NCBI GenBank assembly: GCA_037976565.1
Contig: CP137666.1
Span: 3,824,060 to 3,888,059 of the forward strand
DNA: 64,000 nucleotides
Source of the DNA: Mesocentrotus franciscanus
Lineage: Eukaryota; Echinodermata; Echinoidea; Camarodonta; Strongylocentrotidae
Direction of reading: 5' to 3'
Below the pieces are notes generated by a model, which did no database searches, was not told where the DNA came from, and saw nothing but the letters and a program-made list of their open reading frames with translations. This document shows positions 23,888 through 35,990 of this stretch, one piece after another. Numbering within the stretch: the first letter of the stretch is position 1; each line of letters begins with the position of its first letter. A program made the translations under genes and the position numbers.

Positions 23888-26639
23888 GCCTAGAAGTGGG
23901 GGGGGGGGGCCTCTTTTCCCATTGGGTTACGCTAATAAGGAAAGTGCAAGTGTCAACCTTGAAAACACTTTTCCTTTTAAATACCTATGATTGATGGTGA
24001 GTAATGGTCAAACAAAATAGACGGTCAGAGCGCCTATATTTTCATAATTTTGTATATCATTTCTTATACGGAAACCGAGTGTAATTATATTTGGTTATAA
24101 TTATAACGTCCTAATTAAGTTCACGAGGTTAAGGTCAAATTTAAAAGATTATCTTTGTAACCATAGACCCTGGTGGCATATTTAGGGGGGTGCACAACCG
24201 ACCCATATAATCCCTTTAAAACCAACTGGCATACCGTGTAGAAACGACAACAAAAAGTGCCCCCTTCACCTAAAATGTGAAAACCCTCTTTAGAGGGGGT
24301 TCCCCTAATATCCTGGATCCGCCCCGATGAATGCTACACAAACATGGATAACTAAAGGAAAAGGGTCTTCGAGTTCGACACTATGATATCGTACTTTCCG
24401 TCTTCTGATTGATGACGCTTCGGATTCGGAATCTTCCTTGCCTTGCGTTAAGAGATTTTTCCAACTTCCAAACTTCATCCATTTCTTCATCACACTGCTC
24501 CTTTTTCGAAATATTTTGCATGCTCTGTATTCCACATTGTTCAATTTGGGTGGAACATGGTATAACCTGCCCTACTAAAGACGAGTATACTTACAATTAC
24601 TAAATATGTTTCATGTCATGTCGGAGTATTTCTTTAAATATTGGTAATTTTCCCTTTCATGGCATACATTTCAAACATCAAAATGTGCCTAAAATAAAAC
24701 GTCCATAAATAGGATAACTATAACCAAGAACATCCTATATGGTTCCACTTCGCGATGGTTTCATGGTATATTTATTTACATGTATGTTTATTGTGTCTGC
24801 AAACTCAGGAATATACTAAATGAAAAAACAGCATATAGATCTTAGATCAGTGAATAGACTATTTACGCGCAACTTTTGTATAAATGAATAACAAGCACTC
24901 GAAATGTCATGCACTGAGCAGCGTCGGTACGAAGTCCAAAGGTCGAATATTCTCGATCAAAAACTCACAAACCAAGTACCATCCACCACAACTGAAACTT
25001 TAATGTTCCAATTTCTATTCATTTTTCATTTTCTTGAAGTTACTACTATCATTCACTTATTGGTAGTATCAATATCTCCATAGGCATAGATAGAGGGCAC
25101 TTGAGGGGCATGCACCCGGCACCCCCTTCCCCGTTCACCCACGAAAATCCGCGGAACTTGTAGTTATCTTTCAAACGAGAATGCATAATGTGCTTCATAA
25201 TCTCACTAACAATCGGGATAACGTAAACATATGATTATCATTGCTCTCATATGTTTGCATACATGTAAGTCCTATTAATTCATGTTTGTCTTGCCATTAT
25301 ACAGTACTGTCGTACTATCTCCCGCATGTACATGTACATGTATATACCTAGAATTCAAGTTTATTTCCTGGTGCCTAATTAAAATAATAAGACCTTTCTT
25401 TCATGGATTAAAAGTCCAAATAAAATGCAAACAAGAGCAGACTTTTGGCCTTCCATTTTTGAGTGATTATATTTATAAAATACATTTTGTATCTCACCCT
25501 TAACATTTCATGATAAGAATTATAATAAGAGATACTCATTTTTAATCAGTTATGATAATTCTGATAAATCATTTAGAAAGTGGACTGAACTTATAGTTAT
25601 TGTAGTGTATACATTTTAAGTAACCCCTCACATTGGAATACCATAATCATACATACAAATATCCCAACTAACCCATTGGACAACCACCTCCAGGAACCCC
25701 TACCCCCGGCCACCCCTGTAACCCCTCCCATATAGGAGACCTGACCCTCATCCAAGGAGTGCATGGAGTTCATGTAGTTGATACAACTGCAGGGGTAGTT
25801 ATACCATGGACCTACTTTATACTGAGAGCATTATCATACGATAGGTACTTATCTCTGATCTCTTCAGTATTTTTTTTGAAAATGCATTTGTAGTGATGGA
25901 CATATGCATAATAAAAAATAAATACCGGTAAATAAAAAATTATGGTATTTCTGAAGATGCTGTTGTAATTGTATCTCCATCCTTCACCCTCCCCGTTAGT
26001 AGTAAGGACGGAAAATGTACTACAAGGTGCATAACGAACGGGGACTCCCCATCCTCAACTCACTACCACCCAGCACCCCTCCAAATCATTACATTCCTGA
26101 AAATGTTTAATCCAACTTTCTGTGGACCTCGGCTTTGTCAATTGTAAGACATTAAGAACATCGAGAAATTACAATTACAAAGAATGGAAGCTTCAGTTCA
26201 AATAGTTTCTAGTTCTACTACTACTAGCCTCTACAGTGAACAGGACTGCGTGATGAAAAATGGAGCAAAAATCGTCGTCGTTCAGGTCGTACAGCGCAGT
26301 GTACCGATATAGCGATAGCGGCTGTAGGAGAAGCGGTGCGCAACAGGTGGTATGGGCTTTTGCGAATGCTGATTTGGTGTCAAATTATAGGCGGGAATCG
26401 CACGCCTTTTTTAGATTTCACATGAGACATACATCCAGAGCCTGAAGTTTCTTTCAGGAATGCAAGTTGCTACTGTGTTTTGGCGTAAACTGATCTTTTC
26501 GGCATGTCGGTTCGAGGGAACACGCCCATTCGTGCCAATGACTTGATTGTATAGCGCTACTGTGTACGTGCACAACAGTTGACGAGTGAAGCTGAAGCCG
26601 CTGACATGCTGCTGTGAATACAGCAGACAATTCACTTAC
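23888..26639. other. Distal LASP intron, non-coding
   Basis: No exon recognised. A G-run at about 23898-23909 and a stretch at 24170-24330 ending TCCTGGATCCGCCCC resemble the end of a decayed hAT-like element, but the other end is missing. The remainder is AT-rich intron between the two LASP first exons. Confidence 0.55.
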
Positions 26640-26708
26640 CTTATCCAAGCACTGTAGCTTTTCTGTCGGATAGACCGTCTTGCTACACCTTGCACAAGGA
26701 GGGTTCAT
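26640..26708 (-). CDS. Lasp1: LASP alternative first exon 1b (distal), first half of LIM domain
   Basis: The 69-bp coding part encodes 23 residues, starting MNPPCARCSKTVYPTEKL and ending C-L-D-K, then an AAG|GTAAGTG donor in phase 0. It supplies the zinc ligands Cys5 and Cys8. It is the closer match to the canonical LASP N-terminus, so it is probably the ancestral first exon. It lies 5.7 kb upstream of exon 1a and splices in frame to exon 2 at 19899, bypassing 1a. LASP is a cytoplasmic actin-binding scaffold with an N-terminal LIM domain, two nebulin repeats and a C-terminal SH3 domain. Confidence 0.93.
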
Positions 26709-27466
26709 GATGTATATAAATCCTTAGATCCTCACAGATACGGTAATCCTGCGAAAAGCCCAGCACTAATACACGGGCAGCTAGAATTTCTCAAAGAGCT
26801 GTAGTAATTAACCGTCGGGGTGGCTTCCTTACAAAATCAGGCAGTTCCGCATTCGGGCGACATGAATGAACCTAACGTACATACACACGATTCGAACTGG
26901 CGTGTGCGTTCGAATTTGCGCTCGGGTATTCTTTGGACAGACTTTTTAACAAAGATAACTTTTCACGGTTTTGTGGATAAAATAGCATTGAAAAAAAAAA
27001 TAACAGCAGTCGGGGCTATACGAGATACTTTGAAAAATCATATGCACATTTTACAGTGTTTACTGGAGTATTTTCGAATTAAAAACAAAAGATGGAATTT
27101 TATCATTTTTATTGACCGGTAGGCCTGTTTGAATAATATAGTCGTACATTCCTCGGTCACCGTGCACAAGAACGGCCTTTATTCACTAGTTTTTCTTCAC
27201 TAGCTTTTCCGACATCATAGAGCGAGAAACACAGATGTGCCTGTGCTTGTTTTTCATCAGAAAATCAATGTGCAACTTAATTATGGGTCGTATTTTCTGT
27301 AAGTGCCAAGTGGGAGTAGGGAGTTGGTGGAGCTGGAGGGGATTATAAATCAAAAACATTGACCGCAGTATTTCTCAAAACATACCCAATCATGGGTTTA
27401 CCTAGTTGGACTACATTGCACAAGATCGGAATATCAGAGGCAGTTCTATAAGAGTAATTTCGGGGG
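26709..27466. other. Upstream flank of LASP exon 1b
   Basis: This presumably contains the 5' UTR and promoter of the distal LASP transcript. I see no TATA box or other defining site. A 100-codon frame on the plus strand at 26820-27122 has no recognisable feature. Confidence 0.5.
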
Positions 27467-29218
27467 TGTTACACCCACAAATGTAATAACGCCCACAAAT
27501 GTAATAACGCCCACAAATGTAATAACACCCACAAATGTAATAACACTTTACCCACAAATGTTATAACACCCACAAATGTAATAACACTTTACCCACAAAT
27601 GTAATAATTTCACCCACAAATGTAATAACCACTTTACCCACAAATGTAATAATTTTGAATCACCCACAAATGTAATAATGACTTTACCCACAAATGTAAT
27701 AAATTTGAAGGGATATTTTGTCGAATTTGTTCAAAACTAAAACCCTGTAATAAAGCATGGGTATAGCGCGCAGTCTTTACTCCAGACCCGGTTATTTCAA
27801 AAATTTAAAAATCTTCAAAACTAAGACCCCATAATCCTTTTCCTGTGGAATAACATGAGAATCGAGCGTAGTCTTTCCTCCAGACCCGGTCATTTCAAAA
27901 ATAAAAACAATAAAAAACAAAACAAAAAATTCAAATCTAAGACCCAACAATCCTCCAAACTAAGACCCTGTAATAAAGCATGGGTTTTGAGCGTAGTCTT
28001 TACTCCACACCCGGTTATTTCAAAAATAAAATAAAACATACAAAACAAAACATTAACTTTAAAACTAAGGCTCCACCATCTTCCAAACTATAAGACCCTG
28101 TGATAAAGCTTGGGTTTAGAGCGTAGTCTTTACTCCAGACCCGTTTAATTAAAAAAAACACTTTTAAACTAAGACCCCATCATCTTATTCCTGTGGAATA
28201 ACATGAGTATTGAGCGTAGTGTTTCCTTCAGACCCGGTTATTCAAAAGTAAAAAAAATAAAATAAAAAAAAAAATAAAAAAATTCAACTAAGACCCCACC
28301 ATCTTCCAAACTAAGACCCGGTAATAAAGCATGGGTTTAGAGCGTAGTTTTTCTTCCAGACCCAGTTATTTCAAAACTTTTAAAAAATCTTCAAAACTAA
28401 GACCTCATCATCTTTATCATCAGCTTTATTACCGGGTCTTAGTTTGGAAGATGGTGGGGTCTTAGTTTAAAAGTTTTTGTTTGTTTTTTTACTTTTGAAC
28501 AACCGGGTCTGGAGGAAAGACTACGCTCAATACTCATGTTATTCCACATGAATAAGATGATGGGGTCTTAGTTTTGAAGATTTTTTTTTAATTAAACGGG
28601 TCTGGAATAAAGACTACGCTCTAAACCCATGCTTTATCACAGGGTCTTATAGTTTGGAAGATGGTGGAGCCTTAGTTTTAAAGTTAATGTTTTGTTTTGT
28701 TTTGTTTTATTTTATTTTTGAAATAACCGGGTGTGGAGTAAAGACAACGCTCTAAACCCATGCTTTATTACAGGGTCTTAGTTTGGAGGATTGTTGGGTC
28801 TTAGATTTGAATTTTTGTTTTGTTTTTTATTGTTTTTTATTTTTGAAATGACCGGGTCTGGAGGAAAGACTACGCTCGATTCTCATGTTATTCCATAGGA
28901 AAAGGATTATGGGGTCTTAGTTTTGAAGATTTTTAAATTTTTGAAATAACCGGGTCTGGAGTAAAGACTGCGCGCTATACCCATGCTTTATTACAGGGTT
29001 TTAGTTTTAAACAAATTCGACAAAATATCCCTTCAAATTTATTACATTTGTGGGTAAAGTCATTATTACATTTGTGGGTGATTCAAAATTATTACATTTG
29101 TGGGTAAAGTGGTTATTACAAATTTTGTGGGTGAAATTATTACATTTGTGGGTGTTATAACATTTGTGGGTAAAGTGTTATTACATTTGTGGGCGTTATT
29201 ACATTTGTGGGTGTAACA
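27467..29218. mobile_element. Foldback transposable element (long inverted repeats of tandem 18-mers)
   Basis: Two arms of roughly 870 and 790 bp are inverted copies around a loop of about 85 bp (about 28341-28424). The outer part of each arm is an array of 18-bp units (CCCACAAATGTAATAAC plus one base), some separated by ACTTTA. The inner part is a longer repeat containing GCGTAGTCTTTACTCCAGAC and AAACTAAGACCCC. The ends are TGTTACACCC and GGGTGTAACA, flanked by GGGGG on the left and GGGGGG on the right, a possible target-site duplication. This is the structure of foldback elements, such as the TU elements described from sea urchin. Confidence 0.9.
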
Positions 29219-30338
29219 GGGGGGAGCATTCATTTTCCGCGAGTGCCTCGCGACAAATTTGTAGGTAGGCTAGAAGAAATTTTAGGGAGTTCCGGGGAAG
29301 GGGGCAACTGCATGAGCCCCCTCCTCTAGAACCGCTGGGCCTACTGGATTGCGTGGGAAAAGAAATAGTGTTTTTCATAACAGGTCAAACTCCCCGTCTT
29401 TTGGAAATAGAATAAGGTCAAATTAGTTGTTTATTTTAATGGAATGTCGGTCTATAAACATTATTGTGTAACGTACTCAAATCTTAACCATTTCCCCGCT
29501 TTCGTGTAATTTTAAAACATAATTTTCGAGAAAGAAGTACTTACATTGTTTTAAAGTGACTCGGTAACATTGTTGAAGGTTGATGAAAAAAACTGCGTAA
29601 TTTTTGTATGAAATGTTAGGCCTACTTATTATATTCCTTATACTGTACTAACCCTCTAACATGCAAAAGATCCTGAAAAAATTCTCAAACCACAAAGATA
29701 TTTATGGTTTTCTTTGGAGGCGTCACTGTGCGACTACCTCTAACAGTAAATTCTCCCAACCATTTTTGATTTTCCCAACTGTTTTCCATGAAAATAAGAC
29801 GTAAGACAGGCTTTTAAAAATCTTTTAACACTTGTCTGGAATGGTATAAAGAGCCAATTCATTGCTTTGTGACGATTTACATTCAATTAAAATGTAATTA
29901 AATTGTAATAATAATAATATAGTTGGGAGAATGAAGGAATCGATCAGATTAGTTTTTCCCAATTTTTATCATGAATAATGGTCCGTTTTCACTCAAACAT
30001 TCAGATTATCTTTATGTACATCTAGCATTGAAGTCAGTACCTCAGCACCATTTTCTCTCATCTGAACAATGTTACCAAGTCCCTTTAAAGCCCGTCTGCA
30101 CTAGTTTGGCCAGGAGGGATTATACCACCCAGCGCGGTCACTGACAGGTGGTCATCTCATCAACTCAGCCTCAATTAACATAAGAAAAAGACGATCATGG
30201 GGGACCAACGGGGACCAACGGGCTTAGGCATTGTTTTCTATATAGAGGGAGCAAGTAGCTACAAGTAGTGCAGCGGGGCTTTAAATGTTAATGCTTGATT
30301 TGTACTCGGTAACTTAGTTATAGAATGTGTGACATATG
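29219..30338. other. Non-coding intergenic DNA
   Basis: No gene, RNA or clear repeat was recognised between the foldback element and the next MITE. It contains a short direct repeat, GGGGACCAAC twice, near 30200. Confidence 0.5.
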
Positions 30339-30726
30339 TGTCCACCCAGATATTAATTTGGTTTTAATAGAAGCAGAAAAATGAGGGAAACAGATCACTG
30401 AAGAAAATGTTCAATCATACATTGACCCTAAATCTAATTATAGCAAATATTTTTTTTTCACAACCCTTGTACGTATAAAACAAATATTTTCCGTCATCAA
30501 TAACTAAGGAAATGAAAGTTTATGAAATTTCTGTACAATGCAAATTGGAGAGGACTTCGCAAGATACATCGCAGTGTTGCCAATTTGTGTTTCACTGATG
30601 ACTTTAAAAAGTTCATATAGCTTTCCTACTCTCAATCGGAAATTACTCAAACTTATACTATTTGTTTCTCTCGTTTTTAGTGCGTTTATTAATACCAACA
30701 TATTATAAGGGTGGACTTCCCTTTAA
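30339..30726. mobile_element. MITE family 'GAAGTCCACCCT', copy 2 (diverged)
   Basis: The right end GGGTGGACTTCCCTTTAA and the left GTCCACCCAGATATTAAT match the ends of the complete copy at 23364-23887. The internal blocks GCCAATTTGTGTTTC and GAGAGGACTTCGCAAGATAC are also shared. It is shorter than copy 1, so an internal deletion is likely. Confidence 0.65.
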
Positions 30727-30814
30727 ATGGAGGCAGAGTGAAAATAATGCAGAAAGAAATTTGAACAATCAAAATTATACCGAATAATCAGGAAAATCAT
30801 AAATACATAATCAT

Positions 30815-30930
30815 AAAAAAATAATAAGAATAATTATAATAATAATGATAATAATAATGATAATAATTATAATAATAATAATAATATAATAAATAAAAAA
30901 TTATAATAATAAAAATAATAAGAATAATTA

Positions 30931-30977
<47 letters not shown>

Positions 30978-31018
30978 GGTATTTTAGTACTACTACTAAT
31001 AATAATAATAACAATGGC
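30815..31018. repeat. Compound trinucleotide microsatellite (AAT/ATA)n and (ACT)n
   Basis: Imperfect AAT-type repeats are followed by about 15 uninterrupted ACT units at about 30930-30975, then more ACT and AAT. The minus-strand open frame here is a poly-Ser/Ile artefact of the repeat. Confidence 0.95.
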
Positions 31019-31790
31019 CACGGTAATTAATGATGAAATATAGATCATAAAATAGGAAAAATAATGAACAAATCCTCTTACTTCGATTTTTTTAAGGCTA
31101 AATAATTATGTAGAAACGTCTTTTCCCGAAATAAAATTAAAAATAGAAGAAAAAAAAATTTCTTCAAACAAATGAAGAACAAGCAGACTCAAAAAGATTT
31201 CCTCTGTTTATTATAGGCCTACTGTACCTGACATTCTTAACTCACATTTTACTTCATACGTAGTCCTACAGTTTTTATAAAAGAAATTGTTAAATGAAGA
31301 ATAGAAAATCATAGACATATTTCACTTCATTTTAATTATGGACGGGGGAGATATTTAATAATAAATACCCCCCCCCCCTCCCCCGATTTAGGTCTCATAT
31401 CGTGCCTTTATCACAAGCGGCTAAAGAATTTAAAATACATGAGATGGCTTTTTGTTTGTTCTTTGATTGTTTTATTTTTGTTTTTGTGTTTTGTGGTTGT
31501 TTTTTTTCGCTTGCTTGTCACAGAATATTTATTTATTTATTATTTATTCAAGTTTTATTTAAAACAGAGGGTAGGTACTTCAGTAAAAAAAAAAAACTGC
31601 TTTCCAAGTGCGCCCTCTGTTATAATGTGACCCCTACACGTATTAAAAGCGATTTCCATCCATGCCTGGTGGTTCTTGATACTCAAGAAAGGGGAAAATT
31701 AGACGAAGAGGGCAATATTGTATATTTCCTGTATGATTTGTTTGAGTGTAATTACGTCCCCGTCTCCCTTTCTTGTTTCTGTCCCCCTCT
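31019..31790. other. Non-coding DNA with C-run and T-rich tract
   Basis: A run of about nine C at 31370 and a T-rich stretch near 31440-31570 are present. No exon was recognised. Confidence 0.45.
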
Positions 31791-31995
31791 ATCTGTCTCT
31801 GTCTCTCTCCCTCTCCCTCTCTCTCTCTCTCTCCCTCTCCCCTCTCTCTATCCCTCTCTCTCTCTCTCTCTCTCTCCTTCTCTCTCCCCCTCCCTCCCCC
31901 TCTCTCTCTCTCCTCTCACACAGCACCTCCTCTCTCTCTCTCTCGCTCTTCTCTCTTACCCACCCAACCCCATTCTCTCTCTCCCCCATCTGTTT
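31790..31995. repeat. (CT)n-rich low-complexity tract
   Basis: About 200 bp is almost entirely CTCTCT and CCCTCT with few interruptions. All three plus frames stay open through it, giving poly-Ser/Leu/Pro frames of 127-221 codons. These are composition artefacts, not genes. Confidence 0.95.
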
Positions 31996-32192
31996 CTCCC
32001 CTGCTTCCTACCTTTCTTTTTCCAGTATCTGTTTATTCTATATTTCCTCACCATATTATTTCTATAACCATCTTGCTTTTAATAACTTACCCTACAATTT
32101 CCTTTTCTCATTATCAGATTTTTGTACGTACATGGTTTTTCTTAATCAGTAAGTAAACGTATACTAATAGTACTTTTTAGTACATGTATATC

Positions 32193-33685
32193 CAGAGGCG
32201 GCGGAGCGACTTCCAAAGTGTGGGGGGCCAACAAAAAGGGCACTTTCTGAAAAAGGGCACCTACAAAGGAAAATCTCAAAGCGAAAATATACAATTTTTT
32301 AGACATTGGTATATACCCCTATACATTGCGATTACATTATCAGGGATAATTTCAATACTTGTTTCTCTTTATACATCATACAAGATAATGCTTAAGCATC
32401 ATACTTTGCAGTTGGGTGTGATGGTCTGAATATTCATTTTCGAGCGAGCGATTTAAGATTTGTGAGGTCGCAGTGCGAAAAAATACATCTTTTAAAGAGG
32501 AAAAACCCAATCCTGATGGGGTTATAAGCACATTCTCATAACGGAAGACTGAAAAGTCCTTTGATAAGTAATATAATTATTATCATCTATAAAGGCGAGC
32601 GAGCGAGCTTTGGGGGAAATTGCTCTTAGTCGCTTTAAATTTGGGGCACTTTTAATTATGAGAGGAAAAGGGACACTTATCGAAAGGGATAAGACACTTA
32701 AGAAAAGGAAAGGAGCAGGGGTCAAAGTACAAAGGGTAATTATCAGAGGTGAAAATGGGGCACTTAATTCTTACACCTAAAAAGAGGAACTCACCAGGGA
32801 TGAAAAAAGGCACTTATGAGAATGGAAAATGGGCATTTGTCGACGGAAAAGGGGCACCCATCGGATCTTGATAGGGGCATTTATAAGAGGTGAAAAGGTG
32901 ATAGGTCCCTTATTAAAAAGGAAAAGGGGGAACGTATCATTGTTAAAAGGGAAATTATCAGAGGTGAAAATGTGCATTTGTTGAAAGAAAAGGGGCACCG
33001 TTAAAATTTCAATAGGGGCATTTATCGGAGGTGAAAGTGGGATTTTATTAGAAGGGGGAAGTTTCACTTATCGCACCTGAAAGGGGGCACTGACCAGATA
33101 TTAAAAGGGGCACTTATGAGAATGAAAAAGGGAAATTATAATAAAGGAAAATGTGCATTTGTTGAAAGAAAAGGGGCACCGATAAAATTTTAATAGGGGC
33201 ATTTATCGGAGGTGAAAGTGGAATTTTATTAGAAGGGGAAGTTGCTCTTATTAAAAAGAAAAAGAGGCTCATGTTAAAATAAACGGGGTACTTATCTGAG
33301 ATGAAAAGGAGTAATTATGAGAAGGGGAAAGGGCACTTGTCAAAGTAAAAGGGGTACCTCTCAGATTTAAATAGGGCAATTATCATAGGTGAAGGGGTCA
33401 CTTATCAAAAGTGAAAAGGGGCACTTCTCGTACCTGAAAAGGGGCGCTTACTAGAGATTTAAAAGGGCACTTATAAGAATGGAAAATTGTCACTTATTGC
33501 AAAGGAAAATGGGAACTTGTCGAAGGAAAAGGGGTGCGTGTCAGAATTAAAGGGGCACTTATTAGAGGTGAAAAGGGGAAGGGGCACTTTTCCTATGAAA
33601 AAGGGGCACTTCTTACAAAGTTAAAGGGGCACATTCCTATGTAAAAGGGGGCATTTTGGGGGTACTTGAAAAAGCGCCGCCTCTG
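32193..33685. mobile_element. hAT-like non-autonomous element 1, with 8-bp TSD and internal minisatellite
   Basis: The left end is CAGAGGCGGC and the right end GCCGCCTCTG. They are flanked by the exact 8-bp direct repeat TGTATATC at 32185-32192 and 33686-33693. An 8-bp duplication and CAG...CTG ends are the hAT superfamily signature. The first roughly 450 bp are unique-like sequence. The rest is an irregular array of about 25-30-bp units of the type AAAAGGGGCACTTATCAGA. No transposase is present. A close relative lies at 51524-53045. Confidence 0.88.
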
Positions 33686-33693
33686 TGTATATC

Positions 33694-35049
33694 GAAATAC
33701 CAAAATGACCTTTAGAGATCGTTCTAACAATACAGCTTAAACAGTTTGTACAGGGAGGATTGGTAGAAACACTTTCCATTTAGGGTAAAATTTGTCACAT
33801 CGCTAGCCATTTTTTAAACACTTATATAAAAAACACTTTTTTTAAATAATATAAATGCAAAAGAGGAAAATTATTCTCCTTTTTATTATGTTTTTAACCA
33901 ACAATTCAATATCGCTTTTAAATAACTACTGTCTATCATTTTACGCTTATACTTGGCTCTTTTTCCATCGAAACCGTTTTCGTCTACAGTATTTTACAGT
34001 TAAAAAACAGGCAAAAAAGAAAATAAATTTAAAGAATTGCATTACAACAGAAAACAAATGAGGACCACCTTGACCTTACATATAGCAAGGCGATTCTTAG
34101 ATTAGTGTTTCAAACATAACTGATCATCTGTTGCCGTCCGGAATTTAAACATTACCAGGCGCGGATCTACGGGGGTGTTTACCTCCCCTTTTGGGCCGCC
34201 AAAAGGTTTATCATTAAAGGTGTTCTTTATATTCTGCACTTTCACATCATTCAAATGACCTAAAAATATACCATTATACCTTTACAGGGTCGAACCCACA
34301 ATTGTAAAAATTGGGTCCGATTTATCCCCCGGAGGAAATGTCACGGATTGTGAATTCCGATGTGTCGGCCGGAGGAATGGGCGTGGTACTATTTATTGCA
34401 TTTGCCGACATAATCTGTCCGTTTTCAAACAGCAGTTCTCCCTATATATAGACCCACCAATACCATGAACAGGATAAATACGTTTAAGCTCTCCTAAAAC
34501 TTAAATTTTGTCTGAACTCTCTCTAAAAAAACTGAGGGCATCATGCCTTCCTCGATCCTTTAACTTAACTTTTCCAACGCGAAAGATGATGATTATTGAC
34601 AAAACGATAATGGTTTTGTTCTTAACATGATTATGGAGGCATGTGCAGAATTTGTGGTTTCGCCTGACATCTTGAGGGGTGCGATGCGGACATCATGTCC
34701 CCTCCCCTCATGAACCCCCACCCCCACCCCCGTGCTCAAAATTCTCTGAAAAGAGCTCATTCTCTATGTGGTTAAAAGGGTTAAATATTCATTACATACA
34801 CTAAGGTGCATCCATCGTATACACCACTCACAAAAACAGAATTCCCCTTTTTTGTCCTTTAGGCTCAATTTACAAAAGTCATTTGCATTGAAATAAGTAT
34901 TGGATCCTATTCCTTGAAAAGTTCTAAATTGTCAAAGGAAATTTACATGAAACAGTGACTAGACGTTAATTTTCAATGAAGTCACATCTTAGTAAGGCCA
35001 GTTACAATTTTTTTTCCAGTATTTAGAATCCCCTCCACGTCGTCACTGC
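33694..35049. other. 3' flank of gene A, non-coding
   Basis: No exon recognised. Near 34160 the sequence GCGCGGATCTACGGGGG resembles one end of a decayed hAT-like MITE, without a matching partner. The 3' UTR of gene A (minus strand) probably begins at the right edge of this stretch. Confidence 0.5.
34392..34397 (-). terminator. Possible polyadenylation signal of gene A
   Basis: An AATAAA hexamer on the minus strand lies about 650 bp past the gene A stop codon. It is one of the nearer canonical hexamers I see downstream. The motif is frequent in AT-rich DNA, so this is only a candidate. Confidence 0.2.
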
Positions 35050-35097
35050 TTACTCGATGTCTTGAGTTTGAATTTTCCGTAGCGCTGAAGCGATCAA
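35050..35097 (-). CDS. Gene A exon 4 (terminal): end of secreted cysteine-rich precursor
   Basis: The acceptor is strong on the minus strand: a pyrimidine tract (GCTCTTTTCTCATTATTG) followed by CAG. It enters in phase 0, as exon 3 requires, and reads LIASALRKIQTQDIE then TAA, giving a total protein of 114 residues. The tail is Lys/Gln/Glu-rich and could extend a helix begun at the end of exon 3. The stop overlaps a GA|GTAAGC donor-like string, so an alternative splice skipping the stop is possible. The family is unknown. Confidence 0.6.
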   Translation of the reverse strand: MIASALRKIQTQDIE

Positions 35098-35458
35098 CTG
35101 CAATAATGAGAAAAGAGCAATGGCATGATCAAACTTCAGTGACCGTGCAAGTAACAAGCTTTTTTAAAAAAAGTCTCCTCTTGAACTATTACTGATAATT
35201 TCTTAATCAAGAAGTTTTTTAACATTGCAAACATAGACAGAAATATTTGTGAAACAATTAAAGAGGAATCTGTCACTTCATGGTTGACTTAGCACAATGA
35301 AAGACAAAAAGACCACATTTCGAAATTCATCGGAATATTTCAGTATATTGATACTTATATTAAAAAAAAGATTGTTCAGGAGGTACTTACTTTTGGTGTT
35401 GCGTTCAGAAGTTTAAAACACATCTTACCAAATATGCGTCATCATTTGCAAGCCAATA

Positions 35459-35606
35459 GGGACTTTTAGATTTAGACGACGAGAGCGTGGACTGTGTTAA
35501 GGCACTGGGCCGTGCCCGGCAGTGCCTTAAAAGGACATCACAGTGCCTTATAAGGACGTCACACGTTGCAGTCCACTATGTCGACGTGCAAATCTAAAAG
35601 TCCCTT
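35459..35606. mobile_element. Compact ~150-bp MITE inside gene A intron 3
   Basis: The left arm starts GGGACTTTTAGATTTAGACG and the right arm ends AAATCTAAAAGTCCC. Imperfect pairing continues inward to CGTGGACTG/CAGTCCAC (about 37 bp). The loop side carries AAGGCACTG/CAGTGCCTTA repeats. A 'GTGCC' self-complementary core suggests a hairpin. No clear target-site duplication was seen. Confidence 0.7.
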
Positions 35607-35734
35607 TTACTGCAATGACACCCAACGTGTTATGATTATGTAATTTAGAAGCGCCCTGTAAAGCTAAATATGGATGGGGGATTTAGGAAGCGAGAATGAT
35701 GTCTGTTTAACTCTCAGGTTTAATATATAGAATT

Positions 35735-35990
35735 TGAAGGAGAAGCGCATCCTGATATTATGCTGATTTTAATAAAAGTATAGCCCAAAAAAATGAAAGA
35801 AACAGATCAGTGAAAATCCGAGGAAAATCCAATATTTTAATAAGAATAAGAAATAAAGAAAGTTGTTGATTTGTTTTAATTTTTAAAGTTAATTTAAGTT
35901 GATTTAAGGAAATGTAGCATTTCCTGCGCTCTAATGAAAATATAATTCCCAATCTGTTCATGAATGAAACTCTCTGCAAGTACACAAACG
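35735..35990. mobile_element. MITE family 'GAAGTCCACCCT', copy 3 (one-sided fragment)
   Basis: The left half resembles copies 1 and 2: AAGGAGAAGCGCATCCTGAT, then TGATTTTAATAAAAG and AAAGAAACAGATCAGTGA. No matching right end was found, so this is a truncated copy. Confidence 0.5.

Noticed and set aside
24170..24320. hAT-like MITE end (TCCTGGATCCGCCCC)
   Set aside because: Only one end is recognisable and no 8-bp duplication could be found.
27467..27720. CRISPR-like array of repeats and spacers
   Set aside because: The 18-mers abut or are separated by only a few bases of repeated sequence, lie in a foldback element, and the genome is eukaryotic.
31402..32156. Long plus-strand open frames of 127-221 codons
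   Set aside because: They run through the CT microsatellite and are Ser/Leu/Pro artefacts of composition; all three frames are open.
35389..35430. Possible exon starting M-C-F-K-L-L-N with a GTAAGT donor at 35394 (minus)
   Set aside because: There is no acceptor or promoter support, and it cannot be placed in the gene A frame ahead of the well-supported exon 4.
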